Positions 17,070-25,729 of a DNA stretch of 64,000 nucleotides are shown here, piece by piece. The notes under the pieces were generated by a model. That model ran no database searches. It worked only from the letters and a program-made list of their open reading frames with translations, and was not told the origin of the DNA. The DNA comes from an uncultured Acidobacteriota bacterium (GTDB taxonomy: Bacteria > Acidobacteriota > Blastocatellia > Pyrinomonadales > Pyrinomonadaceae), in assembly GCA_937859595.1 (NCBI GenBank), contig CALMAH010000018.1, positions 1 through 64,000 on the forward strand, written 5' to 3'. Each line of letters starts with the position of its first letter. Position 1 is the stretch's first letter. Position numbers and translations under genes: made by a program.

Positions 17070-17135
17070 AAGCTGAAAACCGATTGTTGGAGATCGTTGT
17101 CTGATAAACCAATGGCCGACCCCCGCCAAATATCT

Positions 17136-17292
17136 GAAAACTGTCAGCTGACAACTGGAAACCGACAACTGGAAACCGACAACTGGAAACTGACAACTGG
17201 AAACTGACAACAGAAACCGACAACTGGAAGCTAATAACTGGAAGCTGGAAACTGATAACTGGAAGCTGGAAACTGATAACCGGAAACTGGTT
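17136..17292. repeat. Degenerate 14-bp tandem repeat (VNTR-like)
   Basis: About ten diverged copies of a unit close to ACAACTGGAAACTG, with variants GATAACTGGAAGCTGG and AACCGACAACTGG. It begins after a CTGTCAGCTGAC palindrome at 17142-17153 and ends at CCGGAAACTGG. It has no coding capacity of note. Confidence 0.85.
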
Positions 17293-17340
17293 TCTAGATC
17301 TCTTCTCGCCCAGACCGATTGACTGAACGCGGACACCCCT

Positions 17341-17373
17341 GCCATGCCGATTTTAGATTTTAGATTTTGGATT
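17341..17373. repeat. GATTTTA microrepeat
   Basis: Copies of GATTTTA and GATTTTGG in tandem; the reverse complement of the in-frame repeat in rluD (2196-2228). This marks one dispersed family present both between genes and within a gene. Confidence 0.75.
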
Positions 17374-17403
17374 GCGGATTTGGCGGCTCTGCCGTTCGAT
17401 GTG

Positions 17404-17640
17404 CGGAAAAGCTCCGCTTTTCCGTTAGCTTGATAAAATATCCCGCGGCTCCGCCGCCGCTGCAAGGTTACTAGCTTTTCCATCCGGCGGCAGAGCCTCC
17501 ATCCCGCGAAGCGGCACTTAGCCACGCCGTTCACGGCTTTAGCGGCCAATCTTTAATGCAGTGAATTACCACGCCGTTCACGGCGTGGAACACGACCACA
17601 AACAGAACCCCAGCCCGCTTTAGCGGGCGACATATCCCGG
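17404..17640. repeat. Cluster of REP-like hairpins
   Basis: Three clear hairpins: CGGAAAAG-ctccg-CTTTTCCG (17404-17424), CCACGCCG-ttca-CGGCGTGG (17569-17588, with a partial copy at 17522-17538), and GCCCGC-ttta-GCGGGC (17613-17628). CG-rich words such as GGCGGCTCTGCCG and CCGCGGCTCCGCCG fill the space between. None is followed by a convincing T-run, so they are read as REP-type elements rather than terminators. Confidence 0.75.
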
Positions 17641-17702
17641 CCCGGCCCGATCATCCCGCCAACCCGCGTTATTGCTCGCTGCTTTGTGACATCTAACCCT
17701 CA

Positions 17703-17767
17703 ATTCCGCATTCGGCACTCCGCATTCCGCATTCTGCTTTCTCACTTCTCACTTCTCACTTCTCACC
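17703..17767. repeat. Short pyrimidine-rich tandem repeats
   Basis: Two adjoining families: CGCATTC/CGGCACTC words at 17703-17736, then four copies of CTCACTT/CTCACTTCT (17741-17767). They are followed by CGTGCAAATCGTGCATATCGCG, another small direct repeat. No gene is visible in 17070-17900. Confidence 0.75.
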
Positions 17768-17907
17768 TTTCATTTCGTGCAAATCGTGCATATCGCGCAA
17801 ATTGCCCTTGGCCGGCCTTCCCGGAAATAGGAAAATAGCTCGCGTGAGGCTCAGTTCGATATTTGACATTTGAAAACCGAAGAGTGTATCACAATGAAAC
17901 ACATCAT

Positions 17908-18317
17908 CGTCCCACTTAAGATACACGAATTTTGCAAAATGGAACGATCTTTCGCCGCAAGCCTAATGGGATCAGCATTTAACCCGTCCCAGTTTGAGCA
18001 TAAATGGGACGAAAATGGGACGATATTGAGGATCAAGGGCAAAAACGAGTGCCGTTCCACTTAATGTGTTCCTTATTTTGTTAAATGGAACGATTTTTCG
18101 CCGCAAACTCAATGGTATCAGCATATAACCCGTTCCACGTTGGACATTTTAATGCAAAAAGTGGAACGATCTTGCCAAAAACACAGTTGCTCGTTCCTTT
18201 GTGTCACTTGTACAGCAGTCGTTTTTCTTTAGTGAGACAGTTTTCCGCCGCAAACGCAAGCAGCTAAGGCACTTAACCTGTCTCATTTTGGACATTTTAA
18301 TGCACAAAATGAGACGA
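17908..18317 (+). repeat. Array of three ~146-bp units with unit-specific word
   Basis: Three related units: the conserved CGCCGCAA lies at 17953-17960, 18099-18106 and 18246-18253, spacing 146 and 147. Units 1 and 2 align without gaps over 90 bases from 17940 and 18086; unit 3 has one extra base. Each carries an inverted pair built from its own word: CGTCCCA/TGGGACG in unit 1, CGTTCCAC/GTGGAACG in unit 2, TGTCTCATTTT/AAAATGAGACGA in unit 3. The scaffold between (TCAGCAT, TAACCCGT, GGACATTTTAATGCA) is shared. Units 1 and 2 also have a parallel reading frame (MERSFAAS / MERFFAAN, ending NGTIL / SGTIL) that is broken in unit 3, so decayed coding origin is possible. No known family was recognised. 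Confidence 0.8.
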
Positions 18318-18360
18318 TTTTCGAGAAATGAATACAAAAAGCGAGGAAATTTGGTACATC

Positions 18361-18441
18361 CGTCTCAACCCGGCGTCTCACCCCGTCTCAATTCTGAGAC
18401 GGGGTTCACCCGGGGAACGCGCGTTCCCCAGCGGGGGAACG
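18361..18441. other. Hairpin cluster downstream of the repeat array
   Basis: Three direct copies of CGTCTCA (18361, 18374, 18384), the last forming a perfect 10-bp stem CCCCGTCTCA-attc-TGAGACGGGG (18381-18404), followed by the perfect 18-base palindrome GGGGAACGCGCGTTCCCC (18412-18429) and GGGGGAACG. The words GAGACG and GGAACG are those of array units 3 and 2. The stem lacks a T-run, so termination is doubtful. Confidence 0.75.
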
Positions 18442-18527
18442 ACCTGTAAACCATTTCTCTGTGAGTTCGTATTCACCGGTGACCTTTGCACAGGAAGTAG
18501 CAGAGTTTTTCAAAAACGCGTAAGAAA

Positions 18528-19736
18528 ATGAATATGAAACCTATCCTCTTTGCATTTATACTCTTCACATTCACAGCTATGTCACATGCTCAAACCGACA
18601 AATTTGCCGAATTCAGGGAGATGTTCCGGAAAGAACTTGCAGCGGCGGACGTTGCGGGCGGCAGCTTTGTGTTTATCAGAGACGGAAAGGTACTTGTCGA
18701 CGAGCATTACGGCCTGGCAAATATCGAAAAACAGCAGCGAATTGATGCCCACACCATCTACCACTGGGCATCGAATACAAAACCGTTTACCGGTATCGCG
18801 ATTATGCAGCTTCGCGATCGGGGACTGCTCAAACTGGACGATCCGGTGACAAAGTATCTGCCGGAACTGCGGCGGATACACAACCCATTCGGCTCAATGG
18901 ATACGATCACCATTCGCCATTTGCTTACACACTCGGGCGGGTTCAGGAACGGCACTTGGCCCTGGCGAAACAATAAGCCCTGGGAGCCTTTCGAGCCTAC
19001 CGAATGGTCGCAGCTTGTGGCGATGTTCCCCTTTACTGAAGTACTTTTCGAACCGGGTTCGAAGTTCAGCTATTCAAACCCGGGTATTGTCTATCTGGGC
19101 CGGATCATTGAAGAAGTCTCGGGCGAATCGTATGAGGCCTACATTGACAAGAATATCCTCCGCCCGCTCGGGATGACGCGAAGCTATTTTGACACGACAC
19201 CGCCGCATTTGCTCAAAGATCGCTCGCACAGCTATTACGTTCGCGACGGCAAGCGAACAGAGGGCAGGTTCGATGCGAACACCGGTATAACCGTCTCGAA
19301 TAGCGGGCTTAATTCGTCGATCTTGGATATGGTCAAGTACGTGACATTCCTGACCGGCATTTCAGAACCGCCTGTGTCAGCGGGAGGCCGGAGTGGCGGC
19401 ATAGAAACAATGGATCGAACCGACTACAATACCGTACTCAAGCGCTCAACACTGGAGGAAATGTGGCAGCCGCAACTGCCCGCCGCGACCGACGCAAACG
19501 GCAACCCCGGTTTTACTACTGACATCGGGTTTGTGTTCTTCATCGACGCCAGCGACAGCCGCAAGCTCGTCGGCCACGGCGGTGACCAGAACGGATTTCT
19601 TAGCTATATCGACATAGAACCCGCCACCCGCACAGCATCGGTAATTGTTCTGAATACAAATGTTGTCGACCGGTCGGCACTCGGCGGGCAGGATGTTGTG
19701 AGCAGGCTCCGGCGGTCTATCCGCATGCTGTATTAG
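18528..19736 (+). CDS. Exported serine hydrolase, class C beta-lactamase/DD-peptidase fold
   Basis: A 402-residue protein with a signal peptide (about 1-22, ending SHAQ) and a beta-lactamase (PF00144) domain. The three catalytic motifs are visible: SXXK as SNTK with Ser82, YXN as YSN near residue 182, and the third as HGG at 350-352 replacing KTG. This pattern is that of esterase/D-aminopeptidase-like members, so it need not confer beta-lactam resistance. ATG 18528 has a second ATG six bases on. It follows the repeat array directly and converges on the next gene pair. Substrate unknown; a peptidoglycan fragment or ester is likely. Confidence 0.85.
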   Translation: MNMKPILFAFILFTFTAMSHAQTDKFAEFREMFRKELAAADVAGGSFVFIRDGKVLVDEHYGLANIEKQQRIDAHTIYHWASNTKPFTGIAIMQLRDRGLLKLDDPVTKYLPELRRIHNPFGSMDTITIRHLLTHSGGFRNGTWPWRNNKPWEPFEPTEWSQLVAMFPFTEVLFEPGSKFSYSNPGIVYLGRIIEEVSGESYEAYIDKNILRPLGMTRSYFDTTPPHLLKDRSHSYYVRDGKRTEGRFDANTGITVSNSGLNSSILDMVKYVTFLTGISEPPVSAGGRSGGIETMDRTDYNTVLKRSTLEEMWQPQLPAATDANGNPGFTTDIGFVFFIDASDSRKLVGHGGDQNGFLSYIDIEPATRTASVIVLNTNVVDRSALGGQDVVSRLRRSIRMLY

Positions 19737-19770
19737 AAGCCGTTTCACGAACTTAATGGCCGCGGTGCAA

Positions 19771-20427
19771 TTAATCCAGATCGTCCACGGACCAGGGAGT
19801 TCCCTTGATGCGGCCGATCAGTTGGAGCGAGGGGTTTTCCCCTTTGTGAAACGCCCTTATCAGCCACAATAGCCCGTCACCGGTCCTTTTTACCCACTGG
19901 GTATCGTAAAAGTGGTACTCGTCCGCGGGGTCCCGTTCGTCTCCATCCTTACCGTAGGTTTTTACGATGTGGTCGTATAGCTTGAACTCGGGCTCATACC
20001 AGACGGTTATCGAGTAAACAAAGGCTTTCTCCGGTATCTTGTCAATGATCAATCGTTTTACGTTGATCTCGAACTCTTCGCCAACGTCATTCGTTCGCTT
20101 CGAACGGGCAGGGGCGAGGGTCATGTCGCGGCCATCATGTGGAAACCCGCCGACCTCGATTTGCAGGCGTCTGATGTTGCCTTTTTCGAATGGTGCCGCA
20201 ATTCGGATCTCGTCAAAGCGGTCGTCTTCGATGTCGCCGAGCGAAAGATCGACCTGCTTGGCAAATTCCTTGAGCGGCATACCCAGATAGACCCGCCCAA
20301 GTTCCTTGGGAATGAACTTTTGCTGTGCCGCAAAACTGTAATTTGGATCTGCCTGCGCAAATGATGGGATCATGCATATGGCCAGCGCGACAAATAGATT
20401 TGATGATCTTTGAATTAATTTTTTCAT
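19771..20427 (-). CDS. Exported protein of unknown function
   Basis: Not recognised. The 218-residue product has a signal peptide (KKLIQ basic start, hydrophobic 11-25, cut near AQA-DP). The mature part includes GRVYLGMPLKEFAKQV, a pattern seen in small periplasmic proteins whose beta-strand repeats resemble SmpA/BamE-like folds, and VYSITVWYEPEFKLYDHIVKTYG, which supports that reading weakly. ATG 20427 is chosen because it starts the signal peptide; the longer frame would run into the intergenic region. It lies 55 bases behind the TPR gene and probably shares its transcript. Confidence 0.72.
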   Translation of the reverse strand: MKKLIQRSSNLFVALAICMIPSFAQADPNYSFAAQQKFIPKELGRVYLGMPLKEFAKQVDLSLGDIEDDRFDEIRIAAPFEKGNIRRLQIEVGGFPHDGRDMTLAPARSKRTNDVGEEFEINVKRLIIDKIPEKAFVYSITVWYEPEFKLYDHIVKTYGKDGDERDPADEYHFYDTQWVKRTGDGLLWLIRAFHKGENPSLQLIGRIKGTPWSVDDLD

Positions 20428-20482
20428 GACTTTATGCTTATTTCCGGTACTCGATTCCCGGAGACGAGATTCGTAGGCGCGA

Positions 20483-22423
20483 TCAGTTTCCGCCCGCAAG
20501 TTCTTGAGCCTTTGCCTCGTCGGCAGCGGCGAGGGAAGCCTGGCCCGTAAGCCGATAGAGTTTTGCTCGCTCAGAATATAGTCGAGCATAGCGGTCGGCA
20601 AACTTGATCGCTTCTGTAAGTATCTCGATCGCTTTCAGCCTAAATGCCCGCCTGCGTCTTTCCATTTGGTTTGCCCGGTTTGCTTCAGGTCCGGAAAAAA
20701 ATGGTGTGTTAGCGACGGCTCTTGCACGGGAAATATGTGTATCAACACATATCTCCCTTGCTGCGACCAGCAAAAAGCCTGCCCTTAGACCTCCTGAACC
20801 GGACGATTGTGAGGCATTTGCCGTGACGCGCCATTCGTTGCCGATCTCCACCGCCCTGTGGCATGTTATCAATGCTCTATCCATTTCGGCACCTGCCAGG
20901 GTCAATGCGCCGAGATCACCGTGGATCTTGCTATTTGCAAGTATCTCATTAGAGGCAGCCAGGTGACGATCCGTGCCGTCCATTGCACCCTTTGTCGCGG
21001 CCTCGAAATCGGCATCGGAAGCGGCATGGTCGTTCAGAGCAGCGTGGGCTCGAGCCCGCAAAAGCAGCATTGATACGTGTATCGAAAGTGTCACATCCTC
21101 AAGTACGCGTGACTGTTGTCCTCGTGGCAAAAGCTGAATTGCCCGTGTTGCGTATGCGATCACCGCCTTGTGGTCGCCGCGCTTGGCCGCATCTTCAGCT
21201 TTCTGGTATGCCTCATCGAAATCGTTGGTCGCGGAAGCATTGGCCGGCGGCACGCCTGGAGTCGCCCGCGGTGCCTGGGTTGTCACTCTGGCGGTTGATC
21301 GAGCCGAAGGTGAGGTCGGCGTGGGTGTACGAGAGGGCGTGGCCGCAGCTCGTTGGGGAACCGGGGACTGCGTTGGCCTCACCGGTGTGGGTGTCGGCCG
21401 TGGGGCGGGGGCGGTTGCGGTCTGCGTTTGGGAAGGCCGTCCCATTCGGCGATCGGCGATCGCCTTCTCTTGCGCAGAGAGCTTTGCATAAACGGCTTCC
21501 CTCGCTTTCTGCGAATCTGCATGGCCGCCCATTTCTATTGCTGTCGAGTAGGCCTCGAAGGCAAGCATCGGGCGTCCCTGCCTCTCATAAACCCGGCCCT
21601 TTCGATGGTAGATCTCCGGCAATTTCGAATCTGAAAGAGGCTGGCCGGGACGGAGCGTCGGGGCAAGTATTATTGCCCGGTCATAGGCCGCGATCGCCGT
21701 GGCAAATCTACCTGATCTCGCCGCTACGTCACCGCGAACCACATGGTATGCAGGATCATTCTCAGAGTTCGGTTGGGCACGGTCGAGATCTGCCTGGGCT
21801 CGGGCCGTCTCGCCCAGCTCGTTTAGCGAGCGGGCCCGTGCTGTCAGAAACGAAGCTCGCGGTTCAAGTTCGATCGCACTGTCGAGTGCCGCTACCGCAG
21901 CCACGTGGTCCGCAGATCGACTGAGACACTGGCCGCGTCCGCCTAAGTTCTCAGCAATCCGCTGTCCGGAATCGATGGCGGCGGCAAAGTCGCGAGCACA
22001 CTCCGTCCAGTCTCGTAGGCTGGTCCGCGATCGTGCCCGGCCGGCATAAGCCTCGGCCCAGTCCGGATCAAACCTGATCGCACGCGTAAAGAGTTCTATT
22101 GCCTCTCTGAAATTTCCAAGCTCATGGTTCGACAACGCGGCGTTGTACAAACAAAACTTGTTCCTCGGGTCCATCCGGGTGCACGTCTCGTACTGAACCA
22201 GCGCTTCCTTGAAGTTTCCCCGGGCAAACTCTTCGTTACCGCGGATGAGATAGGTGCCTGAAAACACGGGCAGCTGCCGTGCCGGTGTAGGCGTTGCGAC
22301 TGGAAGAGCTTCCGTATCAGGGGTGTGCCGGATCATCGCCGAAACCTCGGCAAAAGAGGCCCCTGAAACAAGACACACCGCTACCAACGAAAAAACGAAC
22401 TGCTGCCAGGTTGTAAATCCCAT
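20483..22423 (-). CDS. Exported tetratricopeptide-repeat protein
   Basis: A 646-residue protein with an N-terminal signal peptide (hydrophobic 9-25, AEVSA). Residues 45-310 hold about seven TPR units (for example the one ending AIRFDPDWAEAYAGRAR), a linker rich in Pro, Thr, Arg and Ser at about 335-395, then two more TPR-like segments (about 405-480 and 590-640). TPR superhelices bind peptides or assemble complexes; in the periplasm this could serve envelope assembly, but the partner is unknown. The small exported gene behind it may be a partner. ATG 22423 fits the signal peptide. Confidence 0.82.
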   Translation of the reverse strand: MGFTTWQQFVFSLVAVCLVSGASFAEVSAMIRHTPDTEALPVATPTPARQLPVFSGTYLIRGNEEFARGNFKEALVQYETCTRMDPRNKFCLYNAALSNHELGNFREAIELFTRAIRFDPDWAEAYAGRARSRTSLRDWTECARDFAAAIDSGQRIAENLGGRGQCLSRSADHVAAVAALDSAIELEPRASFLTARARSLNELGETARAQADLDRAQPNSENDPAYHVVRGDVAARSGRFATAIAAYDRAIILAPTLRPGQPLSDSKLPEIYHRKGRVYERQGRPMLAFEAYSTAIEMGGHADSQKAREAVYAKLSAQEKAIADRRMGRPSQTQTATAPAPRPTPTPVRPTQSPVPQRAAATPSRTPTPTSPSARSTARVTTQAPRATPGVPPANASATNDFDEAYQKAEDAAKRGDHKAVIAYATRAIQLLPRGQQSRVLEDVTLSIHVSMLLLRARAHAALNDHAASDADFEAATKGAMDGTDRHLAASNEILANSKIHGDLGALTLAGAEMDRALITCHRAVEIGNEWRVTANASQSSGSGGLRAGFLLVAAREICVDTHISRARAVANTPFFSGPEANRANQMERRRRAFRLKAIEILTEAIKFADRYARLYSERAKLYRLTGQASLAAADEAKAQELAGGN

Positions 22424-22574
22424 AGATTAGTTCTTTGGTTAGACAAGGAGTGCGTACCGGGAACCGCATCACCAATGACCGAGAGAGTTCTTGAATTATA
22501 GAACAAAAACGACGAATTGCCGAAATTCGCCGCTACCAACATGTTCAATTGCCGCTCTCATTCTCAGACCCCGA

Positions 22575-23696
22575 TTACCAACCCCTATGGATCTCCCAGC
22601 GGCCAACGATCTCGCCATTTTCAGTTACGTTGTAATGTGAATGCTGAGCGGCGGTCAAGCATGAGTGATTTGCCAGAATGCGGACCCGATCGCCGATCTT
22701 GAGCCGGTCAAATGATGGGTTGTCGCCGGCCTCGATCTCGCCGTGTTCCTGCGACATTCCGGTAACGCGCATGCCTGTATCATTACCTTCGAGATCAAGT
22801 ACACGGCCATATCCGCACTGCTGATCAAGCCCGACAGGTCCGCGATCCTTTGAAAGAGCGATCGCACCTGCATCGACCACGAGCTTTCGCCGGCCGCTGT
22901 CCTTGTGGATCACAGCGGTTAGAACGGTCAGTGCCGTGTCTTCAAAACCACAGCTCCCGAGCGTAGCCTGAAAATTATCAAAGAAAATGTAGTTGCCGGG
23001 ACGGATCTCGTCGATGCCGTCAAGGTGATCGACCAGACTCATCGTAGGCGTGGAGCCGATGCTGACGGTCGGGACTTCTATGCTCAGGCTTCTCAAGCGC
23101 TCAGCCAGTTCGACAATAATATCGCGCTCATGCCTGGCAACGGCGAGGATCTCGTCTTTCGATCCGGCATTGTAGGAATGGCCCGCGTGGGTCAGGATGC
23201 CGGCGAAATGCAGATTCGCGGCGCCCGAGATCTGGCGTGGTATCTCGACCGCTTGCGCCGCATGCGGCTCAACGCCGACGCGGTGCGTTCCACAGTCGAT
23301 CTTTAAGAATACATCAAAGGTGACGCCCGCTTTTCCTGCCGCTGAATCCAGCAAACGCACCGTTTCCGCGTCGTCGGTCAGGAGATTCAACTTCACGCCG
23401 TTCTTCAAAATATCGATCGCGTCCTCGAATTTCCCCTTTTCGATCGGAACGGCGTAGGTGATATCCGAAAACCCATTTTTCGCAAAAGCTCTCGCCTCAG
23501 CCAAGGTCGAAACCGTTATCGCCCCATCATGCCCGGAGGTCTGTATCCTCGCGATCTCGACACACTTGTGCGTCTTAACATGCGGCCGCAACCGGACCTC
23601 GCTGCGCTTGGCGATCTCGCTCATCCGCTTGGCATTCTGCCGAACTCGAACGATATCAAGGACCAGCTCGGGTGTGCCGATGTCGCAAAGAGTCAT
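22575..23696 (-). CDS. PLP enzyme of the D-threonine aldolase / D-serine dehydratase (DSD1) family
   Basis: Fold-type III pyridoxal-phosphate enzyme of 373 residues. The alanine-racemase-like barrel begins with GTPELVLD and has the PLP lysine in RPHVKTHK (about 37-44). The C-terminal domain ends with the metal-site motif NHSCLT, as in zinc-dependent D-serine dehydratases and D-threonine aldolases. It should cleave or dehydrate a D-beta-hydroxy amino acid, but which one cannot be told. The start overlaps the transketolase stop (ATGA), making it the third gene of a kinase-transketolase operon. Confidence 0.85.
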   Translation of the reverse strand: MTLCDIGTPELVLDIVRVRQNAKRMSEIAKRSEVRLRPHVKTHKCVEIARIQTSGHDGAITVSTLAEARAFAKNGFSDITYAVPIEKGKFEDAIDILKNGVKLNLLTDDAETVRLLDSAAGKAGVTFDVFLKIDCGTHRVGVEPHAAQAVEIPRQISGAANLHFAGILTHAGHSYNAGSKDEILAVARHERDIIVELAERLRSLSIEVPTVSIGSTPTMSLVDHLDGIDEIRPGNYIFFDNFQATLGSCGFEDTALTVLTAVIHKDSGRRKLVVDAGAIALSKDRGPVGLDQQCGYGRVLDLEGNDTGMRVTGMSQEHGEIEAGDNPSFDRLKIGDRVRILANHSCLTAAQHSHYNVTENGEIVGRWEIHRGW

Positions 23697-25729
23697 TTGA
23701 GCAATTTCCCGGCCTTTCTGATCACATTCTCGACAGTAAACCCGTAATCACGAAATACATCGTCAGCCGGAGCAGAAACGCCGAATTTGTCGACGGTCAA
23801 GGTGTCGCCGGCATCACCTACGTACTTGTGCCAGCCCTGCGAGACACCGGCCTCAATGGCGAGGCGGGCTTTTACCTTAACGGGCAATACGCTTTCGCGA
23901 TACTTCGCGGACTGCTCGTCGAAGAATTCCCAGCAGGGCATTGAAACGACGCGAGTCGGGGTCCCGGCGGAGTTAAGTCTGTCGCGGGCATCGAGCGCGA
24001 GGCCGACCTCAGATCCGGTGGCGATCAGGATCAGTTTCGGTGTTGTTGCTTTGCCCGCTTTTGTCTCGGCCTCTGCAAGAACATAGGCCCCCTTATGAAG
24101 CCCATCGGCCCTGGAATATTTCCTACGGTCGATCAATGCCACCTTTTGCCGGGAAAATGCGAATGCCATCGGAGCATCGCCGCGTTTCAGGGCCGCCCGC
24201 CAAGCCTCGCGGACCTCGTGTGCATCGGCGGGGCGGATGACAGCGAGGTTGGGGATGGCACGCAGGGCGGCAAGGTGCTCGACGGATTGGTGCGTCGGGC
24301 CGTCCTCGCCGAGACCTATCGAATCGTGAGTGAAGACGTAAATTACTTGAATATGCGAGAGTGCGGCGAGGCGGATGGCCGGCCGCATATAATCTGAAAA
24401 CGTCTGAAAGGTACCGCCAAACGGGACGATGCCGCCAAAGAGCGCCATGCCGTTCATGGCCGAGCCCATTGCGTGTTCGCGAACGCCGTAATGAACGTTC
24501 CTGTTGCCGTATTTGCCGGCCTGGAAATCTTCGGAAGCCTTGATGAGCGTGTTGTTCGAGGGAGAAAGGTCTGCGGAACCGCCGAACATCTCGGTTACAG
24601 TTCCGGCGATGGCGTTTATCACTTCTCCGCTGTAAGCTCGTGTGGCCTTTGCATCGACGCCCTCGAATTTTGGCAAAGCAGATTCCCAACCCTCGGGCAA
24701 TTCGCCGGCTGTCCTTCGCTTGAGTTCCGCCGCAAGTTCAGGATGTGCCTTTTCATATTTCTTGTAGGCGGTGTTCCATTCCTTTTCGCGCTGAGCACCC
24801 GCCTTAACGGCAGAGCGAAAATGCGAAAGGGCCTCTTTAGGAATAAAGAAGCTCTTATTTTCCGGCCAGCCAAGATTGCGTTTGGTTTCCTTTACGGCAT
24901 CGGTTCCGGGGGCATCAGAGTGAGCCTTTGATGTGCCCTGTTTTGGCATTCCATAGCCGATAACGGTCTTGATACGGATCAGTTTCGGTTTGTCTCTGAT
25001 CTTTTGTGCCGCTTTGATCGCCGCCTCGATCGCCTTCAGATCATTGCCGTCTTCGACCGCGGAAACCGCCCAGCCGCACGATTCGAATCGTTTCGTCACA
25101 TCTTCTGAGAATGCAAGATCGGTGAAACCGTCTATCGTTACGCGGTTGTCGTCGTAAAGATAGATCAGGCTGCCGAGCTTTAAGTGGCCCGCCATCGAGG
25201 CTGCTTCGTAGCTGATACCTTCCATCAGATCGCCGTCTGAGACGATAGCGTATATGAAATTGTCGATGATCCTGTGGCCCGGTTTGTTGAATCGTGCAGC
25301 CAGATGTGCCTGTGCCATTGCCATCCCGACACCGTTCGCGAAACCCTGCCCGAGCGGCCCGGTCGTGACCTCGACACCGGGGGTGAGAATGTTCTCGGGG
25401 TGGCCGGCGGTCTTTGATCCCAATTGGCGAAAATTCTTAAGTTCCTCAAGCGAAAGGCCGTAACCGGTAAGATGCAAAAGGCTGTAGATCAGCATTGAAC
25501 CGTGGCCGGCGGACAGCAGAAACCGGTCGCGGCCGAACCATTTCGGGTTCTTCGGGTTGTGGCGGAGAAACTTGGTCCAAAGCACGTACGCCGCCGGAGC
25601 CATACCAAGCGGAAGGCCGGGATGGCCCGAATTTGCCCGCTGGACGGCGTCTAGCGAGAGAGTGCGAATGGTATTGATGCAAAGTGTGTCGATGTCTGTC
25701 TTTTTGGTCGGTTTGGTCGCGGTGGTCAT
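23693..25729 (-). CDS. tkt: Transketolase
   Basis: Thiamine-diphosphate enzyme transferring two-carbon ketol units in the pentose phosphate and Calvin-type cycles. The 678-residue protein is full length. Visible: [14 protein letters not shown] near the N-terminus, the ThDP/metal region [19 protein letters not shown] (here [14 protein letters not shown]), DDNRVTIDG, and the central-domain [18 protein letters not shown] and [15 protein letters not shown]. Its start codon overlaps the kinase stop by one base (TAATG), and its stop overlaps the next start, so the three genes are translationally coupled. ThDP need connects it to thiC in this window. Confidence 0.95.
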   Translation of the reverse strand: MTTATKPTKKTDIDTLCINTIRTLSLDAVQRANSGHPGLPLGMAPAAYVLWTKFLRHNPKNPKWFGRDRFLLSAGHGSMLIYSLLHLTGYGLSLEELKNFRQLGSKTAGHPENILTPGVEVTTGPLGQGFANGVGMAMAQAHLAARFNKPGHRIIDNFIYAIVSDGDLMEGISYEAASMAGHLKLGSLIYLYDDNRVTIDGFTDLAFSEDVTKRFESCGWAVSAVEDGNDLKAIEAAIKAAQKIRDKPKLIRIKTVIGYGMPKQGTSKAHSDAPGTDAVKETKRNLGWPENKSFFIPKEALSHFRSAVKAGAQREKEWNTAYKKYEKAHPELAAELKRRTAGELPEGWESALPKFEGVDAKATRAYSGEVINAIAGTVTEMFGGSADLSPSNNTLIKASEDFQAGKYGNRNVHYGVREHAMGSAMNGMALFGGIVPFGGTFQTFSDYMRPAIRLAALSHIQVIYVFTHDSIGLGEDGPTHQSVEHLAALRAIPNLAVIRPADAHEVREAWRAALKRGDAPMAFAFSRQKVALIDRRKYSRADGLHKGAYVLAEAETKAGKATTPKLILIATGSEVGLALDARDRLNSAGTPTRVVSMPCWEFFDEQSAKYRESVLPVKVKARLAIEAGVSQGWHKYVGDAGDTLTVDKFGVSAPADDVFRDYGFTVENVIRKAGKLLK

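Noticed and set aside
16611..17549. 312-codon minus-strand reading frame
   Set aside because: It runs through VNTR and hotdog-gene antisense sequence, with low-complexity translation; a shadow of real features.
17870..18267. Small reading frames within the 146-bp units as genes
   Set aside because: Unit 3 breaks the frame, no ribosome sites are seen and the paired words argue for a DNA or RNA signal; kept only as an alternative in the array entry.
17070..18527. CRISPR array
   Set aside because: Repeats are tandem, degenerate and lack equal unique spacers; no cas genes nearby.
20983..21924. 313-codon plus-strand frame opposite the TPR gene
   Set aside because: Arg/Ser/Pro-rich shadow; the TPR pattern is on the other strand.
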